Positions 1-5,928 of a stretch of DNA of 11,178 bases are shown here, piece by piece. Within the stretch, counting starts at the first letter, position 1. Each line of letters opens with the position of its first letter. The translations under genes and the position numbers were made by a program. This DNA is from Clostridia bacterium (GTDB lineage Bacteria > Bacillota_E > RBS10-35 > JAJYVN01), in assembly GCA_027335545.1 (NCBI GenBank), contig DAHWHV010000650.1:1-11178 (forward strand), read 5' to 3'. The notes below the pieces were generated by a model. That model saw nothing but the letters and a program-made list of their open reading frames with translations, was not told where the DNA came from and ran no database searches.

Positions 1-244
1 CCATGGCGATGTCGCGATCCTTCGGCTCGACCTCGTTGACCAAGCGGTCCCCGATCCAGATCTCACCGCTGGTGACCTCCTCGAGGCCAGCCACCATGCG
101 GAGCGTGGTGGTCTTGCCGCAACCCGACGGCCCGACCAGGACCAGAAACTCCTTGTCCTCGATGTCGAGATTGATCTCCTTGACCGCCAGTTGATCACCG
201 TTGGGGTACTTCTTCGCCAGATCCTTGAGCTTGACCTGGGCCAT
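1..244 (-). CDS. Sugar-type ABC transporter ATP-binding protein (MalK/UgpC family), N-terminal part, cut by window edge
   Basis: The first 81 residues of an ABC ATPase are visible; the rest lies beyond base 1. The protein begins [16 protein letters not shown], and a Walker A motif GPSGCGKTT lies at residues 38-46, followed by [19 protein letters not shown]. This wording is typical of the MalK/UgpC/MsmK group, cytoplasmic ATPases that energise uptake of oligosaccharides, sugar alcohols or glycerol-3-phosphate. The Q-loop, signature motif and C-terminal regulatory domain cannot be seen, so the substrate cannot be named. The ATG at 244 is preceded by a purine-rich Shine-Dalgarno stretch (GGAAGGGGACGAAGG). 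The gene stands about 580 bases downstream of the siroheme decarboxylase gene and probably has its own control region. ABC ATPase is near certain; the sugar class is likely. Confidence 0.93.
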   Translation of the reverse strand, partial: MAQVKLKDLAKKYPNGDQLAVKEINLDIEDKEFLVLVGPSGCGKTTTLRMVAGLEEVTSGEIWIGDRLVNEVEPKDRDIAM

Positions 245-261
245 GCCTTCGTCCCCTTCCG

Positions 262-275
262 TTAGGCGCGGCTAA
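262..275. promoter_or_regulatory. Imperfect dyad next to the ABC ATPase start, candidate operator
   Basis: TTAGGCGCGGCTAA is a 14-bp dyad in which six of seven pairs match. It has a CG step at its centre, as LacI-family operators do. It lies about 18 bases upstream of the ATG of the sugar-type ABC ATPase and just upstream of its ribosome binding site. No regulator gene is in view, so its role as an operator is inference. Confidence 0.3.
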
Positions 276-542
276 ACGCGGCGTCGACGCGCGCCGACCT
301 GACTGCGACCCCAGAACCGAGCCCCCGGCCCATCCCCCTGGACTCCGCGATCGGTCACCGCGTCGGCCCTCCTGGCCCGGCGGGCATCCGAGGAACCCTG
401 CGCGCCACCGGGACGGTCCGACGCCCCCATCTGGCGCCCTCGCCCGCAGACGCCGTCGCGTCCGCGTCCCGACCGGAAACTCGCGTCACTGCTCTCCAGG
501 GGGGATACGCCACGGCCTTCCCGCATTCCTGCCGATCGATCG

Positions 543-556
543 CCCACAGCTGTGGG
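543..556. promoter_or_regulatory. Perfect 14-bp palindrome, possible regulator site
   Basis: CCCACAGCTGTGGG is a perfect 14-bp palindrome inside the non-coding gap, about 300 bases upstream of the ABC ATPase start. Symmetry of this length in intergenic DNA is compatible with a dimeric regulator site, but in GC-rich DNA it may also be chance. No second copy was noticed in this window. Confidence 0.3.
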
Positions 557-607
557 AATTGCACACGGCCCCACGCCCGCCAGCACGCGCCCGGGGCGGC
601 TGGCACT

Positions 608-626
608 CCGGGCCCAGGAGGCCCGG
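608..626. terminator. GC-rich hairpin in the gap, weak terminator candidate
   Basis: CCGGGCC and GGCCCGG form a perfect 7-bp stem with loop CAGGA. It lies about 200 bases beyond the stop of the siroheme decarboxylase gene on the minus strand. There is no U-tract, so it is not a classical intrinsic terminator; it could be a factor-dependent stop or simply a GC-rich coincidence. Confidence 0.2.
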
Positions 627-821
627 GACCGCCAGCCCCGGACGGTGCACCAATGAAGTGGGAGAGGGAACGGCGCCCAGGGAAGAGCGCCGCAGCGGTC
701 CCCGGGCCGCCGCGGCCGGCGCGCCGCGGAGACAGGGGCGCCGGTCTCCCGTGCTTCGCAACGGCGCTGGCCACGGGCTCCCGCAATGGGCCCCCCCCTG
801 TCGCGCTGGACCCTTGCCCCG

Positions 822-841
822 GCGGGCTACGAGACGCCCGC
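822..841 (-). terminator. Hairpin across the stop codon of the siroheme decarboxylase gene
   Basis: GCGGGC and GCCCGC form a 6-bp stem with an 8-base loop that includes the TAG stop codon at 827-829. No U-tract follows, so termination is doubtful. Confidence 0.2.
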
Positions 842-1879
842 GCTGGCGGACGCCCACTCCTTGGGCAACTCCTCCTCCAGGAAGTAGAGCACCCGCTCCT
901 TCTTGAACTCTCGGCTGCTCCAGAGGAACTGGTGCTCTTGTACAGCGGTGCTCCGGGCGATCGCCTCCAGGGTGCGCAGGCACTCCTCGCGGGTTCGCCC
1001 GTGAACCATCGTATACAGGTTGTACGGGAAGTCCGGGTAAACGGGGCGCTGATAGCAGTGGCTGACCGCGGCGAAGGAGGCCATCTGGGGCCCGACCTCC
1101 TCGATCCGCTCCGGAGGCACCCGCCAGACACCCATGGCGTTACTGACAAAGCCCGCATTCTGGTGGCGCAGGACGGCCGAGAAGCGCCGCATCTTGCCAC
1201 AGGCGATCATGGCGTGGCACCAGGTGAAGACGTCCTCCAGCGAGCACCCCAGGGAGCGGGCACAGGGGTCGAAGGGGCGAGGGACCTCCGCTAGGTCGCG
1301 TTGCAACTCCCGGATGAAGGCGATGTCCCGGGCGTCCAGCGGCACCGCCTGCCCCCGGCGGACGTCGGCCGCGGCGTACACGCGGTTGGCCTCAACCGAC
1401 TCGGGGGTCCGCTCCCCCGCGACGTCGAGCCGCACGCCGATCTTGAAGAGCTTGAGCGTCGGCAGCACGCGGGTCACCCGGGCCCCGACGCGCGCGCCCA
1501 GTCGCTCGGCAGCCTCGGCCACATCCTGCCAGGGTGGGACGGCGAGGGTGAACCACAGGTTGTACTCGTGCTTGCGCGCGTAGTTGTGGCTCACCCCGGG
1601 GTGGGCGGAGATCAGCGTGGCCGCCTCTTCCAGGCCCTCCGGCGGCAACTGCATCGCCACCAGCGTCGAGTGATACCCGAGGGCGCGGGTGTCGAAGATG
1701 GCGCTGATCTGCCGCAGCACCCGCTCCTCGCGCAGGCGGTGCAGGCGGGCCAGCACCTCCTCCCCCGTGAGCCCCACTGCGGCCCCGAGGGCCGCGTAAG
1801 GCTCCGCGACCAAGGGGAAGTCCTCCTGGATGCGGTTGAGCAGACTGCGGTCACAGGAGTCCAGCGATGCCTGCGTCAT
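827..1879 (-). CDS. Siroheme decarboxylase, fused AhbA-AhbB (NirDL-type) Lrp/AsnC-family protein
   Basis: The 350-residue protein carries two consecutive siroheme-decarboxylase units, each an Lrp/AsnC-like winged helix plus an RAM-like half. The first has a helix-turn-helix region (about 8-60) and the motif GVSHNYARKHEYNLWF (95-110). The second has ARDIAFIRELQRDL (183-196) and VSHCYQRPVYPDFPYNLY (272-289), the hallmark H-x-Y region of the AhbB/NirL side. The family removes two acetate side chains of siroheme as CO2 to give didecarboxysiroheme. This feeds heme d1 synthesis (NirDLGH) or the siroheme-dependent heme route (AhbAB). Two separate subunits are usual; here one chain holds both. The ATG at 1879 was chosen because the family fold starts at once (LDSCDRSLLNRIQEDFPL); its Shine-Dalgarno is weak. 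The open frame extends upstream to 2062 but that stretch is not family-like. Which pathway it serves cannot be decided here. Confidence 0.88.
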   Translation of the reverse strand: MTQASLDSCDRSLLNRIQEDFPLVAEPYAALGAAVGLTGEEVLARLHRLREERVLRQISAIFDTRALGYHSTLVAMQLPPEGLEEAATLISAHPGVSHNYARKHEYNLWFTLAVPPWQDVAEAAERLGARVGARVTRVLPTLKLFKIGVRLDVAGERTPESVEANRVYAAADVRRGQAVPLDARDIAFIRELQRDLAEVPRPFDPCARSLGCSLEDVFTWCHAMIACGKMRRFSAVLRHQNAGFVSNAMGVWRVPPERIEEVGPQMASFAAVSHCYQRPVYPDFPYNLYTMVHGRTREECLRTLEAIARSTAVQEHQFLWSSREFKKERVLYFLEEELPKEWASASAGVS

Positions 1880-1898
1880 AAAATCGCGGCGTGGCCGA

Positions 1899-1920
1899 GC
1901 CCGCGGCTTCAGTCGCGGGC
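1899..1920 (-). repeat. REP-like hairpin in the leader of the siroheme decarboxylase gene
   Basis: A 9-bp stem (GCCCGCGGC on the plus strand pairing with GTCGCGGGC, one G-T pair) closes a TTCA tetraloop. The pattern of a GC-rich stem around a CTTCAG core resembles REP elements and the end hairpins of IS200/IS605-type elements. It lies 20 bases upstream of the ATG at 1879, so it would be in the transcribed leader. No transposase gene is in the window. It may be a mobile-element remnant, or a leader hairpin affecting expression. Confidence 0.4.
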
Positions 1921-1987
1921 CCGGGCACGCCTCCCTCCCTTGCGGTGCGACGAGTTCCGGACGTGGGCGGCCTTCGGACGCAGGCCG

Positions 1988-2020
1988 CACGCATTGCTGA
2001 CACGCATGGTCAACACGCAT
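1988..2020. repeat. Three direct copies of CACGCAT at exact 13-bp spacing
   Basis: The 7-mer CACGCAT occurs at 1988-1994, 2001-2007 and 2014-2020 (ATGCGTG on the minus strand). Start-to-start distance is exactly 13 bases each time; the last two copies share ACACGCAT. The array lies in the gap between the PgpA-like gene and the siroheme decarboxylase gene. On the minus strand it follows directly after a possible -10 box TACAAT (2018-2023), so it would overlap the transcription start. This suggests a regulator-binding array, but no regulator can be named. Confidence 0.5.
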
Positions 2021-2023
2021 TGT
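2018..2023 (-). promoter_or_regulatory. Possible -10 box for the siroheme decarboxylase gene
   Basis: On the minus strand TACAAT follows a T-rich run (TTCTTTTTT) that is strikingly AT-rich for this DNA. It matches the sigma-70 -10 consensus TATAAT at five of six bases. No good -35 hexamer is seen 17 bases upstream. It overlaps the edge of the iterated CACGCAT array. Confidence 0.35.
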
Positions 2024-2062
2024 AAAAAAGAAGACTCTTGCGGCGCCCACTGCAGCGGCCAC

Positions 2063-2581
2063 TCAGCGCCACTCCGGCTGCCCGTGCGCGATGCGGGCGG
2101 CGGCGGCCGCGGCGACGGCGGCGATGAGGTCGTCCAAGAACGTGTTGCAGCGACCGGGGGCGTGCCCGCTCCGGTCCACGCGGCCCACGATACCCGGCTT
2201 AACCTTGTCCAGGTGGCCGAAGTTGGTGAAACCGATGCTGCCGTAAATGTTGACGACCGCCAAGGCCAGGACCTCGTCGATGCCGTAGAGCGGGTCGTCG
2301 TGCAGCAGGGCGGTCTGGAGGGGCTCGGGCAGCAACCCACGCTCCGCCAGCGTGTCCAGGGCGATGCCCGTCAACACGGCATGACAGACCTCGCGCTTGC
2401 CGAGGACGGCTTCGACACTGGCGAGGCAGTCGGCGAGTTCCAGATCCGGCAGGTGGGGCCGCTGCACCCGCAGGACCAAGGCGGCGATGTCCTCGATGCG
2501 AACGCCACGGGCGCGGAACTGCTCGGCACACAGGGCCCGCGCCTCATCGCCCGCGGGCGTGCGGGCCACGGCCCTGCCCAT
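2063..2581 (-). CDS. PgpA-family phosphatidylglycerophosphatase A-like protein (YutG type)
   Basis: The protein of about 172 residues contains the run RGVRIEDIAALVLRVQRPH, then CLASVEAVLGKREVCHAVLT, LYGIDEVLALAVVNIYGSIG and CNTFLDDLIAAVAAAAAARI. This is the pattern of the YutG-like branch of the PgpA family. Characterised PgpA proteins remove phosphate from phosphatidylglycerophosphate to give phosphatidylglycerol. The Bacillus-type branch lacks the long membrane segments of the E. coli enzyme, so its substrate is less certain. The start is uncertain: ATG at 2581 has GGAGG immediately before it, a GTG at 2569 would be better spaced from that site, and a GTG at 2632 is also in frame. It follows sufU by about 110 bases and occupies the place where sufB would be expected. 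Confidence 0.8.
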   Translation of the reverse strand: MGRAVARTPAGDEARALCAEQFRARGVRIEDIAALVLRVQRPHLPDLELADCLASVEAVLGKREVCHAVLTGIALDTLAERGLLPEPLQTALLHDDPLYGIDEVLALAVVNIYGSIGFTNFGHLDKVKPGIVGRVDRSGHAPGRCNTFLDDLIAAVAAAAAARIAHGQPEWR

Positions 2582-2654
2582 CCTCCGCCACGCCCCCCCA
2601 CACCGTCCCCGGGGCCGACGGCCCCCACGCACTCCTGGCCACCGGCACCCCGGG

Positions 2655-2660
2655 GATCAT
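2655..2660 (-). promoter_or_regulatory. Possible extended -10 element before the PgpA-like gene
   Basis: On the minus strand TGGTATGAT fits an extended -10 (TGn plus TATGAT) in the short gap after sufU. No -35 is evident. If it works, the PgpA-like gene has its own promoter in addition to read-through from suf. Confidence 0.25.
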
Positions 2661-2690
2661 ACCACCCCGGCCGGCGCATGGCGCACCGCC

Positions 2691-3137
2691 CTACTCGCGC
2701 GCGGCCCCGCCCAGGGCGTGGGCCAGGGCGTTCCAGGCCAGCGTCGCGCACTTGACGCGTACGGGGAACTGGGCAACGCCCGAGAGCGACACGAGGTCCC
2801 CCAGGCGATCCTCCGCGGCCCCACCCGCCAGCATCCCCTTGAAGGCGGCGTTGAGTCCGACGGCCTCCTGCAGGGTCTTGCCCCGCAAGGCCTCGGTCAT
2901 CATCGACGCCGAGGCCATGCTGATCGAGCAGCCCCGCCCCTCAAAGGCGACTTCCTGGATACGGCCGTCGCGCAGACGCAGGCTGAGGTGGATATCGTCG
3001 CCGCAGGTCGGATTCTGCAGGTCCACCGCCGCCGTTCCGTCGCCGTCGAGGCGCCCGCGATTGCGGGGGTGCTTGTAGTGGTCCAGGATGACCTCCCGGT
3101 AGAGGTCCTCCAGGGCGTCGTCACCCGCATCAGGCAT
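2691..3137 (-). CDS. sufU: Iron-sulfur cluster assembly sulfur acceptor SufU
   Basis: This 148-residue protein belongs to the U-type sulfur-transfer proteins. It has the three family cysteines: C45 in NPTCGDDIHL with D47 close by, C70 in GRGCSISMASASMM, and C130 in VKCATLAW. In Bacillus SufU the equivalent Cys/Asp set binds zinc and accepts persulfide sulfur from SufS, delivering it to the SufBCD scaffold. The stretch between C70 and C130 is longer than in IscU, as expected for SufU. The ATG at 3137 has a GAGGGAG site seven bases upstream and overlaps the last eight bases of sufS, which suggests translational coupling to its partner enzyme. An upstream start at 3170 is in frame but would lie deeper in sufS. 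Length and residues match the family. Confidence 0.95.
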   Translation of the reverse strand: MPDAGDDALEDLYREVILDHYKHPRNRGRLDGDGTAAVDLQNPTCGDDIHLSLRLRDGRIQEVAFEGRGCSISMASASMMTEALRGKTLQEAVGLNAAFKGMLAGGAAEDRLGDLVSLSGVAQFPVRVKCATLAWNALAHALGGAARE

Positions 3138-4626
3138 GAAAGAACTCCCTCGCCCGGAGGATCGAGGCACACAGGGCGTCGATCTCCGCCATCGTGTTGT
3201 AGAGTCCGAAACTCGCCCGCGCCGTCGCCACCACGCCGAGGTGGCGCATCAGCGGCTGGGCGCAGTGGTGGCCCGCCCGAATCGCAATGCCGTCGCCGTC
3301 CAGGACCTGGGAGAGGTCGTGCGGGTGCACGCCCTCCACGTTGAAGGCCACGAGCGCACCCCTGGGGGTCGGCGGCCCGTAGATCGTCACGCCTGGGAGC
3401 GCCGCCAGGGCGCCCAGCGCCCGCTCGGTGAGCGCCGCCTCATGGGCCGCGATGCGCCCCATGCCCAGCCGCCCCAGGTAATCGATCGCCGCGGCCAGGC
3501 CCACCGCCCCCGCGACGTTGGGCGTGCCGGCCTCGAACTTATAGGGGAGCTCGTTCCAGGTCGAGGACTCCAGCTCGACCCGCAGGATCATCTCCCCTCC
3601 GCCCAGGAAGGGTTCCGTCTCCTCCAACACCTCCGGGCGCCCCCACAGCACGCCGATGCCCATCGGACCGTACATCTTGTGGCCCGAAAAGGCCAGGAAG
3701 TCGCAACCGAGCGCCTCGACATCCAGCGGCAGGTGCGGCACGCTCTGCGCCGCGTCCACCACGCTCACGGCGCCGACGGCGCGCGCCCGGCGGCAGAGCT
3801 CGGCGACCGGCAGGATGGTCCCCAGGACGTTGCTGGCGTGCGCGACGCTCAGGATGCGCGTGCGAGGGCCCAGCACGCCCTCCCGATCGGCCGCCGCCAG
3901 GTCGCAACGCCCGTCCGCGTCCAGGGGCAGGAAGCGCAGGCGCGCCCCCGTCTCAGCGGCGACCAACTGCCAGGGGACGAGGTTGCTGTGGTGCTCCAGC
4001 GGCGTCAGCACGATCTCGTCGCCGGCGCGCAGGCGGCGCCGGCCCCAGGCCCAGGCCACCAGGTTCAACGCCTCGGTGGTGTTGCGCACAAAGACGACCC
4101 CGCGCGGGTCCGGGGCACCGATGAAGCCCCCGACGGTACGGCGCGCCGCCTCGTAGGCTTCGGTCGCCTCCTCGCCCAGGGTGTGGATCGCCCGGTGAAC
4201 GTTGGCGTTATACCGGCGGTAGACCCCCGCCTCGGCCGCGAGGACGGCCTCCGGCTTCTGCGTGGTGGCCGCGTTGTCCAGGTAGACCAGCGGGCGCCCG
4301 TGTACGAGCCGGCCCAGAATCGGGAAGTCCCCTCGCACGCTGCGGGGGTCGAGCGGCGCCGAGTCCAGCGAGGGGTGGGCTCCGTCGCCACCGGCGCCAC
4401 GCGCCCGCCCCTCGATGGGGAGGGGCGGGTCCAGGGGAGCGACACGCCCCTGGCGCGGACCCGGCGCGGCGGCGCGGCCCGCGGGGTGGCCTCCGTCGCG
4501 CGCGCCATGGGGCCGAGTCGGCGCCCGCCGCATGGCGCCAGGGGCCACTGGGGCGGGATCGGGCGTGGGACCCGGACCCGCGGGATCGGCATCTGCGGCG
4601 CCTGCGGCATCTGTCAAGGGACGCAT
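3130..4626 (-). CDS. sufS: Cysteine desulfurase SufS with long low-complexity N-terminal extension
   Basis: SufS is a class V, PLP-dependent cysteine desulfurase that converts cysteine to alanine and loads persulfide for iron-sulfur assembly. With the ATG at 4626 the protein has 498 residues. The family core starts near residue 97 (VRGDFPIL), then YLDNAATTQKP, the cofactor region LEHHSN (211-213 around the His), the PLP lysine K317 in FSGHKMYGPMG, and the active-site cysteine C455 in RAGHHCAQPLM. Typical SufS proteins have about 405-415 residues, so roughly 90 residues are extra; they are rich in Pro, Ala, Gly and Arg and probably disordered. The start at 4626 has GGGGAGAGG about 10 bases upstream; the frame is open to 4734, overlapping sufD. 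A start nearer the core was not found with a convincing ribosome site. sufS follows sufD by 82 bases and overlaps sufU. Confidence 0.93.
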   Translation of the reverse strand: MRPLTDAAGAADADPAGPGPTPDPAPVAPGAMRRAPTRPHGARDGGHPAGRAAAPGPRQGRVAPLDPPLPIEGRARGAGGDGAHPSLDSAPLDPRSVRGDFPILGRLVHGRPLVYLDNAATTQKPEAVLAAEAGVYRRYNANVHRAIHTLGEEATEAYEAARRTVGGFIGAPDPRGVVFVRNTTEALNLVAWAWGRRRLRAGDEIVLTPLEHHSNLVPWQLVAAETGARLRFLPLDADGRCDLAAADREGVLGPRTRILSVAHASNVLGTILPVAELCRRARAVGAVSVVDAAQSVPHLPLDVEALGCDFLAFSGHKMYGPMGIGVLWGRPEVLEETEPFLGGGEMILRVELESSTWNELPYKFEAGTPNVAGAVGLAAAIDYLGRLGMGRIAAHEAALTERALGALAALPGVTIYGPPTPRGALVAFNVEGVHPHDLSQVLDGDGIAIRAGHHCAQPLMRHLGVVATARASFGLYNTMAEIDALCASILRAREFFHA

Positions 4627-4708
4627 AGGGGACACACCTCTCCCCGGGGACGCCCGGCGGGCGCGGGCCTCGGGGCGCGGCGCCCCGCCCGGCCCCGGTC
4701 CCGCGCGC

Positions 4709-5923
4709 TCAGGCCGCCGGACTCCCACTCCCATCCGATGGCTGGTCCAACTTACGGTCCACGAGACCGGTCAGCTCGGCCCGCGCCGCCTCCAGCGGGA
4801 TCTGGTCCACCAGGGGGGCGAAGAAGCCGTGGACGATCAGCCGCTCCGCCTCACGCCGCGGCAACCCGCGGGACTGGAGGTAGAACAGCTCCTCCTCGTT
4901 CACGCGGCCCGTCGTGGCCGCGTGGCCCGCCTGGAGTTCGTTCTCGTCGATGTACAGGGCGGGGATGGCGTCCGAACGCACCTCGCCGCCCAGGTGCAGA
5001 CTCTTCTCCTTCTGCTGGGAGTTGCTGCCCTTGGCCCCGCGCCGGATGTCCGAGGTGCCCCGGTAGATCGTGCGCGCCTGGCCGGTCAGCACGCCGCGGG
5101 CCAGCATCAGGCCGTTGGTGCGCGCCCCGTGATGGACCAGGCCCGCCAGCAGGTCCAGATGCTGCCGGCCCGAGGCGAAGAAGACGAGCAGGGCGAGGGC
5201 TTCGCTGCCCACCCCCCGCAGGACCGAGGTCGTCCCCGAGCGCATGAGGCCGGCGCCCATCTCCGCCTGGAGCCATTGCACCTGCGCATCGCGGCCGAGT
5301 TCAGCGCGACGATGCGCGAAGCCCCGCACGCCGACCCCCCAGTGCTGCAGTTCGATGAAGCGCAGGCGCGCCCCGTCGGCGAGGTCCGCCTCGACGACGG
5401 CGGTGAGCACGGACCCCTCGTGACCGCCCGTCTCGCGCTGCAGGACCGCGGCCTCCGCCCCGCGCCCGAGGACGACGACCGTGCGCGGGTGGAACTGAGC
5501 GGGCGCCTCCGGCCCGAGGCGGTAGGTGACCTCCACCGGCTCCGCCAGGGCGACCCCCGGCGGCACGTAGATGAAGCACCCCTGGGAGCCGGCGGCGTTG
5601 CGCGCCTCGAACTTCCCGAGATCCGCCGGGACGATCCGGCCTAGGTGGGTCCGCACGAGTTCCGGTTCCGCCGCGGCCAGCTCGGCGATGCCCCCCGCCA
5701 CGACGCCCCGCTCCGCCGCACCCGGCGGCACGCCGATCTCGACGTGGCCGCCGACGGGGAGCGCCCCCGGGGCGAGGGCCAAGGCGTCGGAACTCGTGCG
5801 GTCCCAGCGCGGCAGTTCGGCTTGCGCCTCCAGCGCCGCAGCGCGCCGACGCGCGTCCTGCAGCCAGCCCGGCGCGCCGAGTCCGGAGATGTGGCGCAGG
5901 AGTTCCTGGTCTTCTGTGACCAC
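4709..5923 (-). CDS. sufD: Fe-S cluster assembly scaffold protein SufD
   Basis: This 404-residue protein is a SufB/SufD-family beta-helix scaffold subunit that binds the ATPase SufC. The N-terminal WLQDARRRAAALEAQAELP and the total length fit SufD; SufB is usually about 470 residues. The C-terminal block includes GSNSQQKEKSLHLGGEVRSD (299-318), ALYIDENELQAGHAATTGR (322-340) with H334 at the position of the functional SufD histidine, and EELFYLQSRGL. SufB would show an HEATTSKI-type sequence and a catalytic Cys, which are absent; only one Cys (C116) occurs in the whole protein. The GTG at 5923 begins five bases after the sufC stop codon, so the two are very likely co-translated. A start further upstream would overlap sufC. 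Confidence 0.94.
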   Translation of the reverse strand: MVTEDQELLRHISGLGAPGWLQDARRRAAALEAQAELPRWDRTSSDALALAPGALPVGGHVEIGVPPGAAERGVVAGGIAELAAAEPELVRTHLGRIVPADLGKFEARNAAGSQGCFIYVPPGVALAEPVEVTYRLGPEAPAQFHPRTVVVLGRGAEAAVLQRETGGHEGSVLTAVVEADLADGARLRFIELQHWGVGVRGFAHRRAELGRDAQVQWLQAEMGAGLMRSGTTSVLRGVGSEALALLVFFASGRQHLDLLAGLVHHGARTNGLMLARGVLTGQARTIYRGTSDIRRGAKGSNSQQKEKSLHLGGEVRSDAIPALYIDENELQAGHAATTGRVNEEELFYLQSRGLPRREAERLIVHGFFAPLVDQIPLEAARAELTGLVDRKLDQPSDGSGSPAA

Positions 5924-5928
5924 GGCGC

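Larger units (their letters stand above)
245..826. other. Non-coding gap of about 580 bases before the ABC ATPase gene
   Basis: I see no convincing gene here. The open frames on both strands have compositions rich in Arg, Gly, Pro and Ala, with no recognisable motif, as expected by chance in very GC-rich DNA. The gap lies between the end of the siroheme decarboxylase gene and the start of the ABC ATPase gene, both on the minus strand, so it should hold the promoter of the latter. It contains two dyad elements (262-275 and 543-556) and a perfect 7-bp hairpin (608-626, CCGGGCC / GGCCCGG with a 5-base loop). No clear -35/-10 pair was found. Confidence 0.6.

Noticed and set aside
245..826. Small protein genes in the long gap (for example frames at 272-586 and 653-1294)
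   Set aside because: No motif, no good ribosome site, composition typical of chance GC-rich frames, and one overlaps the siroheme decarboxylase gene antisense.
2024..2040. Intrinsic terminator for the PgpA-like gene at the T-rich run
   Set aside because: The T-run is good, but only a 4-bp AAGA/TCTT stem precedes it, too short for a terminator; the run fits better as promoter DNA.
2062..2063. Upstream start for the siroheme decarboxylase at 2062
   Set aside because: The 61 extra residues are not family-like and would cover the AT-rich run, the CACGCAT array and the hairpin, which look regulatory; ATG at 1879 begins the family fold directly.
3136..5247. Very long plus-strand open frame (703 codons) antisense to sufS and sufD
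   Set aside because: It lies opposite two well-recognised genes, has Arg/Gly/Pro/Ala/His-rich composition without any family motif, and is the expected shadow frame of GC-rich coding DNA.
4709..5923. Possibility that the sufD gene is actually sufB
   Set aside because: Length (404), N-terminal wording and the AGHAATTGRV segment fit SufD; the SufB-type HEATTSKI segment and catalytic Cys are missing.
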